The notes under the pieces were generated by a model, which saw only the letters and a program-made list of their open reading frames with translations, was not told the DNA's origin and did not search any database. Made by a program: the position numbers and the translations under genes. DNA of 18,271 bases from Nanobdellota archaeon (GTDB lineage Archaea; Nanobdellota; Nanobdellia; SCGC-AAA011-G17; ARS1403), in contig JAHJRB010000084.1 in assembly GCA_018831025.1 (NCBI GenBank), positions 1-18,271 on the forward strand. The letters are read 5' to 3'. Below are positions 11,866 through 18,271 of the stretch, in pieces. Positions within the stretch are counted from its first letter, which is position 1. The number at the start of each line of letters is the position of its first letter.

Positions 11866-14800
11866 TTAATCTTCCTTTTCTTTTTCAAACTCTATTTTGA
11901 AAGTTTCTAACCAGCATTCCTTGCTTTCCAACACTTCAAAGAAATTACTAACTAGTTTAACAATCTCATTATTCTCAAAATTTTTATTTATTTTTTCATC
12001 GAATTTCATTCTTACAAAATCTGGTTTTTCAAAACATTTGCTTTCTTTTAACTTAGCAAGAATTTCTAAACTTTTACTTAATTCAAAACTATCATTTTTA
12101 ACAAAATATCCTTTACCGGTTAAAGAATTAATCACGTCATAAACTTCAGAAAACTGCAATTTAGATTTTTCAAATAATTGAGCAGGAGAAAATTTCCCAA
12201 AGTTAACAGCAATCTTTAAAACACTTAAATGGCTCTGAGAGATTTTATCAATAGCAGGTAATTTAATTCCAATTAATTTTTCACAATCAACTATAACTTC
12301 ATTATTATACAGATTAACTAAAATATTAAACTCTTCATTGTCTTTTTTTAATCTTAAAAAACTGCAGGGAACTAATCTTGTTTTAATCTCTTTTATTTTC
12401 CTTTCACTCATTAATTTAATATCATCAATTGTATTTTTTTGTTTAATTACAAGCAACATCCCTCCATCGTATTTTTTCATCTCATCCATAAAATCTACTT
12501 TCTTTTCTTTTCGGATGCTGCCTAAAATATCAATGGCGGTTCCGCCGTGCTTACTCCTTCTAGGTCTTATATTAACAATTAACGGCTGATTAACAACACC
12601 AACAATCATTGCAGTCCCAATTGGGATATTTCGGATTTCTTTTTCAGTCTCAGCTGTAATCCCCTCAACGCTCGCGCTTATAGCTTTCAAATCATTAGGG
12701 TTAGTAACCTTCAAAATAATCTGCGTAGTAATTTGACTTAAAACATTTTTATCCACTCTAGCAGGTCTTTGAGAAATAATGCAAAGTCCAAGTCCAAATT
12801 TTCTTCCCTCCGAAGCAATTTGTCTTAACACATTAGAACTTTTAGCCTCACCAAATCCACGTTCAGGGCAGTAATTGTGAGCTTCTTCAACAACTAAAAA
12901 AAACGGAGGAACATTTCCTCTTTTTCTCGCTTCAAATAAATCTTTTAATAGTTTATACACAACAATCTCACTTACCTCTGTCGGAATTCCTTTTAAATTT
13001 ATTATACTGGCTTTCCCTGGCTGGATTAATTCCTGCAACGCAGTTGGATTTTCAGAGAATATTTCAAGTTTTTTTAAATAATCAATTATATTAAGCACAG
13101 TATATTTCAAATTATTATCTTCTGCATCTATATTTAACATTAATTCATCAAAATCAATATCTTTTGAATTTTGCAAGGCAGAATAAAGAATTCCTAATTG
13201 AGCATTGCTCAACTTAGCAGGCAATAAATGCACAAGCATATTCGGAGTTAAACTCTTGCTGCTTAATTTAAGAGCAATACACTCGGAATTGATAGTTGTA
13301 TCTGGACTATATTCCTGGATTACGTTTCCATATCCCTTAGGCAGCAAACCTTTCTCTCCCAATCTCTCTTTTTCTTCATTATTGGGTTTTTTCATACTAC
13401 TATACTCTGCATGGGGATCAATTATAAGCAGTGGAATTTTTTCTTCTAAAATTTCTTCAAGTAAAACTCCAGCAGAATAACTATTGTGGATTATAATATT
13501 ATTAGCAATAAAATTATGTTCTTCTGTTTCTAAATCATAAACATACCCAATATGCTTTTTCATTTTGATAGATACTATCTCATCAAAAAATAAATGTTCT
13601 TTACTTAAAGATTTTAGAAATGCTATCCTGTGTTCAACTTCCGGCAATTCTTCTTGTTTTTTTAAACTTATTTCTTTTAATTTTTTACCAAATTTAAATA
13701 AATCAGAATATAAAATAGATTTATTATTTTTTAAGGTTCTATAAATAAAACCTTTATAATGACCCTCCTCTAAACACAAGGAAGATATTTTATAACCAAG
13801 ATTAAAACAAATTTCCCTTATATTTTTTAAAGTATTTAGAAGATTAATATAACTAACATTAGTTATCCTAATATCTTCCAATTCCATTAATTCGAGAGAA
13901 CTTTTAGCAAGTGTATAAACATTATTTGTTAATTTGGTATTTCCCCGAACCATCCTCCCAGCAGTGGAACCGGAAATATTAATACCTCTAGATATTTCCT
14001 GGAAACTTATCCCTTCAGAATGACATTTTTTAATATAATCCAAAGCATATTCTTCATTAATCTTGGGTAGATTTTCATAAATGTTAGTGGCTCTTTCAAT
14101 ATTATCTTTAATAAAAAAATATTTTTTTTCAAGGTCATTTAATAAAATTTTTAAAGTATCAAAGGAAGGACATTTCTTTCCCTTAGTATAGCTCCAATGA
14201 CAATTTACTACAGATTCAGATTCGTGCATATTTAAGATAGTAAAAATTCTTTTCAAATTTTCAGAAATATTCGGAACAATTTCTATATTAGGATTACTTT
14301 CAAATCTAGAAAAATAATTTAATCTTTCTTTTTTATGTTTAATTTTAAAATCTAATAAGGCATTTAACACTTTCAAATTCTTGGAACCATATACTATGAG
14401 TTTAGGATACAAGCGTCCATTTATTTTTTTATTTGTTTTTACAGGAACAATGTTAAATCTCATAAACATATTTTCAATACTTCCAATGAGTTTTTTACTT
14501 GCAAGATTTATTTCTAAATTTGGTTTATTTTTCGAAACATGTCCATCACAATCAATAAAACAACTTAAAAAACTAGCTAAAACTTCTTTTTTACTTGTTG
14601 TTATTTCTTTAGGAATAAACTTAGTCCAACTAGAGTTAGTAAATCCTAATTTCTGAAAAATATTCGATAAAGCACAATTATAAATCCTAACTTCATTATA
14701 TTTTGTTTTTGAAACAGGGTAGTAAAATATTTTTTTAAATAATTTAGCAAACTCTTTTTGTATTTTCAAGCAAGAATTAGTAAATGTCATAATTTTTCCA

Positions 14801-15933
14801 TTATTATGGCCTTCTGATAAAAAGTATGCAAGCAATCTACTAAAATCTTTATCAACTTTAATGAAAGAAGGAATTTTTTTTAGATAAGAGCTTAAAAAAT
14901 TAATTTTTTTCTTTATTTCTTTAAAATCTAGATCCAAGAGTTTGCATATTTTTATTAATTCTTTCAAGGGGATACCAGAACCATTAAACCATTTTCTAAA
15001 ACCACTATAATTAACGTCAAAATAACAAGAAAATTTCTTCAGATTAGTACCAGAAGAATAAATCTTCTCTATAATAATTTTATTAATCTTATCATTTTTT
15101 ACTTTTAAATTATAATCATCTTTACACAAATCCACAATATCTATAATTTGATTTTTTCCTATGATTTCTGGTTTGGGAATTAATAAGAAATTTCCTTTCC
15201 TTAAATGATTTGCACTTCTCCATAAAATACATTCTTCTAAAATTGGAATCTTATGTTCTTCCGTAACTTCTATTTCTTTTCCAGTTCTTGTTTTAATAAG
15301 AATCAAATTTCGATTATATTTCCTTCTCATAAAAGCGTTTATCTTTGTTTTTACTATAGAATTTTTTTTATCCAATGCAAAGACTTTCAAGCAATCACTA
15401 TTTTTCCTAGATATCTCAACATCTTCTTCAATATGACAATGTTCCCTTAATTTATCATCAACAATCCTACCAATTGTTTCATAAGATCCATCTCCTAAAA
15501 GTATTTTTGTTTTTGGATTTATGCATTTTCCGCTTCCACTTTTAGCCAATATACAAATATGCTTAGTTAAAATTTTATTAAGATCTAAAAACACCTTTAA
15601 GTTGCTTCTTCCATCTAAAGTTCCTACAAAAGCCCCTTTCTCTTTCTCTAATCCTAAACTTTCTTTAACAAAATTATCATCTGCATCTAAAACCTTGTTT
15701 CCAGGCTCTAAAGGAACTAAAAGTGGCTCTAAATCCTTATTTTCTCTTTTAAAGCCTAAAATAATGCAATAAGCAACAGTCTCGTCCAAATTTTTCTCTA
15801 TTTCAAGAATCTGAGCTAAAACATCCCCATTTTTAAAAGGAACCCTTAAATATTGGAATTTTTTCGCATTTTTTTCTACTTTAAACTTAAAATCCATAGT
15901 AGTTGTTTTTCCAATTATGCTGCCTATACTCAT
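11866..15933 (-). CDS. herA: HerA-like DNA translocase ATPase, intein-containing precursor
   Basis: The precursor has 1355 residues; removal of the intein (137-817) leaves 674. The N-terminus (about 1-95) resembles the HAS beta-barrel of HerA. The FtsK/HerA-type ATPase core follows: Walker A AKSGSGK (130-136) continues after the intein with Ser818, the next strand gives LLIIDPHAEY (835-844), Walker B is FFLVVEEAHN (1011-1020), and SQRPARVDKNVLSQ (1054-1067) and the Arg-rich IRPRRSKHGG are HerA/DUF87 hallmarks. The C-terminal roughly 200 residues contain a winged-helix-like segment (QSHLSVLKIAVNF ... LTGKGYF), longer than in classical HerA. HerA works with the nuclease NurA in DNA end resection, but no nurA is adjacent. 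It could be another HerA-type ATPase. The gene cannot work unspliced, since Walker A is split. Confidence 0.88.
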   Translation of the reverse strand: MSIGSIIGKTTTMDFKFKVEKNAKKFQYLRVPFKNGDVLAQILEIEKNLDETVAYCIILGFKRENKDLEPLLVPLEPGNKVLDADDNFVKESLGLEKEKGAFVGTLDGRSNLKVFLDLNKILTKHICILAKSGSGKCINPKTKILLGDGSYETIGRIVDDKLREHCHIEEDVEISRKNSDCLKVFALDKKNSIVKTKINAFMRRKYNRNLILIKTRTGKEIEVTEEHKIPILEECILWRSANHLRKGNFLLIPKPEIIGKNQIIDIVDLCKDDYNLKVKNDKINKIIIEKIYSSGTNLKKFSCYFDVNYSGFRKWFNGSGIPLKELIKICKLLDLDFKEIKKKINFLSSYLKKIPSFIKVDKDFSRLLAYFLSEGHNNGKIMTFTNSCLKIQKEFAKLFKKIFYYPVSKTKYNEVRIYNCALSNIFQKLGFTNSSWTKFIPKEITTSKKEVLASFLSCFIDCDGHVSKNKPNLEINLASKKLIGSIENMFMRFNIVPVKTNKKINGRLYPKLIVYGSKNLKVLNALLDFKIKHKKERLNYFSRFESNPNIEIVPNISENLKRIFTILNMHESESVVNCHWSYTKGKKCPSFDTLKILLNDLEKKYFFIKDNIERATNIYENLPKINEEYALDYIKKCHSEGISFQEISRGINISGSTAGRMVRGNTKLTNNVYTLAKSSLELMELEDIRITNVSYINLLNTLKNIREICFNLGYKISSLCLEEGHYKGFIYRTLKNNKSILYSDLFKFGKKLKEISLKKQEELPEVEHRIAFLKSLSKEHLFFDEIVSIKMKKHIGYVYDLETEEHNFIANNIIIHNSYSAGVLLEEILEEKIPLLIIDPHAEYSSMKKPNNEEKERLGEKGLLPKGYGNVIQEYSPDTTINSECIALKLSSKSLTPNMLVHLLPAKLSNAQLGILYSALQNSKDIDFDELMLNIDAEDNNLKYTVLNIIDYLKKLEIFSENPTALQELIQPGKASIINLKGIPTEVSEIVVYKLLKDLFEARKRGNVPPFFLVVEEAHNYCPERGFGEAKSSNVLRQIASEGRKFGLGLCIISQRPARVDKNVLSQITTQIILKVTNPNDLKAISASVEGITAETEKEIRNIPIGTAMIVGVVNQPLIVNIRPRRSKHGGTAIDILGSIRKEKKVDFMDEMKKYDGGMLLVIKQKNTIDDIKLMSERKIKEIKTRLVPCSFLRLKKDNEEFNILVNLYNNEVIVDCEKLIGIKLPAIDKISQSHLSVLKIAVNFGKFSPAQLFEKSKLQFSEVYDVINSLTGKGYFVKNDSFELSKSLEILAKLKESKCFEKPDFVRMKFDEKINKNFENNEIVKLVSNFFEVLESKECWLETFKIEFEKEKED
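13483..15525 (-). mobile_element. HerA intein (681 residues) with DOD endonuclease and extra HTH modules
   Basis: The insert runs from Cys1 (CINPKTKILLGDGSYETI) to the terminal Asn in IIIHN, with Ser as the +1 residue. It splits the Walker A motif GSGK/S. Block B is EVTEEHK (86-92); the C-terminal blocks are YVYDLETEEHNFIANN (661-676) and IIIHN. The endonuclease motifs are LLAYFLSEGH (231-240) and LASFLSCFIDCDGH (316-329). At 681 residues it is large for an intein. The excess includes a helical segment before the endonuclease (about 155-210) and about 230 residues after it (400-630) with two helix-turn-helix-like stretches, GISFQEISRGINISGSTAGRM (505-525) and a region around 558-620. These probably bind the homing site. 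Splice residues look intact. Confidence 0.92.
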
Positions 15934-15957
15934 TATTTTAAGAAGATTATAATTTCT

Positions 15958-15965
15958 TTATTAAA
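15958..15965 (-). promoter_or_regulatory. TATA box for herA
   Basis: The minus-strand sequence TTTAATAA is centred about 28 nt before the herA ATG at 15933, at leaderless spacing. More A/T-rich TATA-like sequence lies upstream (about 15983-16001), so an alternative start further out is possible. Confidence 0.4.
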
Positions 15966-16021
15966 CTTATTATGTCTCTAAGATTTATATAAAATTTTAT
16001 ACTTTCTAATAGTTACAAATG

Positions 16022-16029
16022 TTTATATA
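16022..16029 (+). promoter_or_regulatory. TATA box for the small membrane protein gene
   Basis: TTTATATA is centred about 29 nt before the ATG at 16055. A second A/T tract (16037-16045) is too close to that ATG but lies about 38 nt before the alternative start at 16079. Confidence 0.45.
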
Positions 16030-16054
16030 TTAACCAATATATACTATTAGCATT

Positions 16055-16387
16055 ATGGCAAACAAAAAAGGTGGAAACATGGTCTCAAAAGATCAGCTAG
16101 GTGCTTGGTCTTTTATACTCGGTTTAGCCTTAGCTATTATATTGGCATTTGTCGCTGTCGATTTAACATGGCTATTAATCCTTGCCGGAGTAATTGTGGG
16201 TCTTCTTAATGTACAAGACAAAGAAGTAACACAATTCTTAGTAGCTGCAATAGCATTGATATTAGTAGGTTCAGCTGGAATAAATGTATTAGGAATTCCA
16301 TTAATACTTCAAAACATAGTTGTTTTTGTTGCTCCAGCAGCAGCAATCGTATCAATCAAAGCAATATACACAGTAGGCAGGAAATAA
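16055..16387 (+). CDS. Small membrane protein with four hydrophobic helices
   Basis: The 110-residue protein is almost entirely hydrophobic, with helices at about 15-33, 36-52, 58-78 and 84-103, short charged loops (NVQDKEVTQ, 52-60) and a basic end (VGRK). It has no Cys and no recognisable catalytic residue. Proteins of this size and layout are common in DPANN-type genomes, but I cannot name a function. The first ATG (16055) is at TATA-to-start spacing for a leaderless mRNA. A second ATG at 16079 follows GGTGG by 4 nt, a good Shine-Dalgarno site, and would give a 102-residue protein starting MVSKDQLGAW. Both starts could be used. A strong T-rich terminator follows the stop. Confidence 0.82.
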   Translation: MANKKGGNMVSKDQLGAWSFILGLALAIILAFVAVDLTWLLILAGVIVGLLNVQDKEVTQFLVAAIALILVGSAGINVLGIPLILQNIVVFVAPAAAIVSIKAIYTVGRK

Positions 16388-16394
16388 AAACCGA

Positions 16395-16416
16395 TTTTTT
16401 TTATTTTTTTTATTTT
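16395..16416 (+). terminator. Poly-T transcription terminator
   Basis: Eight bases after the stop of the small membrane protein gene comes a nearly pure T tract broken by only two A residues. Archaeal RNA polymerase terminates on such T-runs without a hairpin. It is the longest T-run on the plus strand between genes in this window. Confidence 0.6.
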
Positions 16417-16444
16417 AATTAGATGTAGTCAGAAATATATGTGC

Positions 16445-16738
16445 TCAATATTCTCTCTCTATAATTCTAGAGGATCCATCTGCAGCAACAGTCACTTCAG
16501 TTAAGAATTTTAATAAATCCTCACATCGCCCCTTGGGGATTAGCAAGCTAACTCTAACTGAACCCTCAGGTCCTTCAATCCAAAAAGCATCTTTCCCATC
16601 TGTTACACACCCAGCAACATAATCCCTAACATGATCCAATTGTCTTCTTGTATACAACCCCATCTCACGTCCTTCAGCATCACTAAGAGTAATTAAACCT
16701 TGATTAATATCAGCATAGAATCTATATTTTCCGCTCAT
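16445..16738 (-). CDS. Hypothetical protein, 97 residues
   Basis: I do not recognise this protein. It starts MSGKYRFYADINQGLITLSD and reads as a small soluble alpha/beta protein: beta-rich first third (YRFYADINQGLITL), an Arg-rich helix (YTRRQLDHVRDYVAG, 29-43), a beta pair (DAFWIEGPEGSVRVSLLIP, 50-68), a helix (CEDLLKFLTEV) and a final strand (SSRIIEREY). There are two cysteines (C44, C72) and no membrane segment. Its composition (Arg, Gly, Asp, Val) is less Lys/Ile-biased than most genes here. A TATA-like stretch lies upstream on the minus strand, within 16745-16770. It is convergent with the small membrane protein gene and separated from it by the T-rich terminator region. Confidence 0.68.
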   Translation of the reverse strand: MSGKYRFYADINQGLITLSDAEGREMGLYTRRQLDHVRDYVAGCVTDGKDAFWIEGPEGSVRVSLLIPKGRCEDLLKFLTEVTVAADGSSRIIEREY

Positions 16739-16784
16739 TTATATGCTTTTTAATTTTAGATAATAAAAAGATTTCTCAACTGTA

Positions 16785-17312
16785 TTATATATAATCACTT
16801 ATTTTATGGTTTATTTCTTCATGTATCAGCCAAACTACTAATAAAATAGCATCTAAGCCGGTAAAGAACGTCCCGCCAAAACTACCTTCTTTTATTAAGT
16901 TAAGACCAAGTTCAAAAGAACTAAATGGATAAAGAGGCATTATATGCCCGCTTAAAAGAGCATCCAAAACAAGATGGATAAAAACTCCAAAACTAATCGC
17001 TAAAAATACTTTATCTAAACTTAATTTTTTCTTTCCTAGCCATTTAAAATTAAAATCTCTTGTTAAAAAGAACAACACTATAAAAATAAGTAAAAAAAAT
17101 AAACTATGCGTAAATGTCCTATGAATCTCATTAAGCGGGATTTTTTTAAATACACTAATTACCCAAAAAACAGCAATATCTATATCCGGCAATAATCCAG
17201 CTAACCCTGCAATGAAAACATAATGCAGATTAAATTTTACTTTAGAAAAATAATCTCTATAAAGATCCACTAAAATAAGCGGAATTAAAACGTGTGTGAC
17301 TGCTAAAGGCAT
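16785..17312 (-). CDS. YdjM-like membrane-bound metal-dependent hydrolase (DUF457)
   Basis: This 175-residue membrane protein matches the YdjM/DUF457 family, predicted metal-dependent hydrolases embedded in the membrane. The conserved polar residues are all visible: H7 in AVTHVLIP, the motif LLPDID (40-45), HRTFTHSL (64-71) and HLVLDAL (113-119) followed by SGHIMP. About four hydrophobic helices (28-55, 69-84, 102-120, 149-163) surround them. The natural substrate of the family is unknown; in some bacteria members are SOS-regulated. The gene is divergent from the tRNA methyltransferase gene, with a 33-bp gap that holds both promoters. No operator is apparent. The ATG at 17312 keeps H7 near the N-terminus, as in the family. 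Confidence 0.87.
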   Translation of the reverse strand: MPLAVTHVLIPLILVDLYRDYFSKVKFNLHYVFIAGLAGLLPDIDIAVFWVISVFKKIPLNEIHRTFTHSLFFLLIFIVLFFLTRDFNFKWLGKKKLSLDKVFLAISFGVFIHLVLDALLSGHIMPLYPFSSFELGLNLIKEGSFGGTFFTGLDAILLVVWLIHEEINHKISDYI

Positions 17313-17345
17313 AAGTATAAAAAAGTCTCTTTATTATTAAACTTT
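17313..17345. promoter_or_regulatory. Compact divergent promoter region
   Basis: The 33-bp gap holds one TATA-like element per direction: AGTATAAAAA at about 17314-17323 for the rightward methyltransferase gene (about 27 nt before its ATG) and, on the minus strand, TTTAATAATAA at about 17330-17340 for the YdjM-like gene (about 23 nt before its ATG). Each element lies next to the other gene's start codon, so the two promoters overlap almost completely. Confidence 0.45.
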
Positions 17346-18271
17346 ATGAAATATTTTGTAACAACTTTTAATGGAGCAGAAGAAATAGTTGAAAAGGAAA
17401 TAAAAGGAGTTAAGCATAAAGGATTTTTAATTACAGAAAAAAAACCATCTGAAAATCTTAAGTCTATTATACGAACTGGAATTTATCTAAAACATTTTAA
17501 ATTTAAAGACCTAAAGGATTATAAAAAACAAATAAAAGATATTAAGTTTCCAATTCAAGAACCTTTTGCAGTTTATTGTGAAAGATTTGGTAATCATAAA
17601 TTTTCTTCTAAAGATATAGAAGTAGAAACAGCTTCCTTCATAAAAGGAAAAGTAAATTTAACAGACCCAAAAACTATAATTTATGTTTTAATTAGAAATA
17701 ATAGTTGTTTAATTGGAATTGATTTATACAAAAGAAGATTAGATAAGAGAGATTATAGAATAAAACCCCATCCAAATGCCTTAAACTCTTCTTTAGCATT
17801 TATAACTTTAAAATTCTCAAATTATAATAAAAATAAATCTTTATTAGATCCTTTTTGTGGTTCAGGAGTAATCCCCATAGAAGCAGCCTTACTAGGCGCT
17901 AAAAAAGTCTACGCTTCCGATAACCAGTATTATTGTGTGGAAGGTACTAATGTAAATTCTAAAGTTGCTAAAGTAAAAATAACTACTTCAAAAACTTTAG
18001 TCCAAGACTTAGATAAAAAATTCAAAAAAGATTCTTTTGATTTTATAGTAACAGACCCACCAATAGCAACAATCTACGGATTAAAAGCAGTTCTCCCTCT
18101 TTACAAATTATTCATAGAAAGAGCAAATCATTTACTTAAGAAACAAGGAACCTTGACAATTATAACAACAAGACCAGATCCTTTCTTAGACCCTATTAAA
18201 TATTTCAAATTAAAAAAAGAGTTGGTTATAGACAAGAATAATCAAAGATACCATATCTTAGTTTTTAAGAA
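17346..18271 (+). CDS. THUMP-domain tRNA (guanine-N2) methyltransferase, 3' truncated
   Basis: The frame is open from ATG 17346 to the window end, giving at least 308 residues. The N-terminal part (about 1-140) is a THUMP RNA-binding domain, seen in FAVYCERFGNHKFSSKDIE, then NLTDPKTIIYVLI and GIDLYKRRLDKRDYRIKPHPNALNS. The methyltransferase domain has the SAM-binding motif LLDPFCGSGVIPIEAA (166-181) and motif IV FIVTDPPIAT (233-242, with D237). This is the layout of Trm14/Trm11-type enzymes that methylate guanine N2 in tRNA, commonly position 6 or 10. Motif IV reads DPPI where the family usually has DPPY or NPPF, so the residue stacking on the target base differs. The stop and possibly the last strand lie beyond the window. 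Confidence 0.88.
   Translation, partial: MKYFVTTFNGAEEIVEKEIKGVKHKGFLITEKKPSENLKSIIRTGIYLKHFKFKDLKDYKKQIKDIKFPIQEPFAVYCERFGNHKFSSKDIEVETASFIKGKVNLTDPKTIIYVLIRNNSCLIGIDLYKRRLDKRDYRIKPHPNALNSSLAFITLKFSNYNKNKSLLDPFCGSGVIPIEAALLGAKKVYASDNQYYCVEGTNVNSKVAKVKITTSKTLVQDLDKKFKKDSFDFIVTDPPIATIYGLKAVLPLYKLFIERANHLLKKQGTLTIITTRPDPFLDPIKYFKLKKELVIDKNNQRYHILVFK

Overview
This is an AT-rich, gene-dense archaeal window, probably from a small-genome DPANN-type archaeon (Pacearchaeota/Woesearchaeota-like; this lineage call is inference). The archaeal signs are an H/ACA-type pseudouridine synthase (Cbf5), a RadB recombinase-like protein, a HerA-type ATPase, TATA boxes about 24-30 nt upstream of start codons (leaderless transcripts), a bulge-helix-bulge intron and two inteins. 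Almost all of the sequence is coding, and several neighbouring genes touch or overlap. No rRNA, tRNA, CRISPR array or transposase was found.

Layout. 1-143 is a non-coding, palindrome-rich block framed by a 14-nt inverted repeat. 189-281 is a 30-residue Cys-rich microprotein gene, followed by nth (endonuclease III). On the minus strand, reading right to left, come a winged-helix regulator, a 73-residue orphan, prs (PRPP synthetase) and a 100-residue small protein. Rightward genes then follow: serS, an acidic zinc-finger protein overlapping a calcineurin-like phosphoesterase, and topA (topoisomerase I with a 454-residue intein) coupled to a four-helix membrane protein. radB runs leftward and diverges from cbf5 around a palindromic TATA element. 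cbf5 meets a leftward DUF4352-like lipoprotein gene tail to tail, and this gene lies downstream of a HerA-like ATPase carrying a 681-residue intein. The right end holds a small membrane protein, a 97-residue orphan, a YdjM-like membrane protein and a truncated THUMP-type tRNA methyltransferase.

The main observation is in cbf5. Read directly, the gene is broken by a stop codon and a frame change at the catalytic motif. The break is exactly a 20-nt insert, and the flanking RNA folds into a canonical bulge-helix-bulge with 3-nt bulges on opposite strands of a 4-bp helix. Cutting at the standard positions restores an uninterrupted 313-residue Cbf5 and rebuilds the split codon of the catalytic aspartate. 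I read this as a minimal archaeal pre-mRNA intron, not a frameshift. The 3' half of the intron also looks like an imperfect tandem copy of the downstream exon, which suggests how it may have arisen.

The genes mostly serve DNA repair and topology (nth, topA, radB, herA), translation and RNA modification (serS, cbf5, the tRNA methyltransferase) and nucleotide supply (prs). No single pathway unites them. Both inteins sit in the most conserved sites of DNA-handling enzymes (the Walker A lysine/serine junction of HerA and the conserved GTK/STRA junction of TopA), as expected for homing elements.
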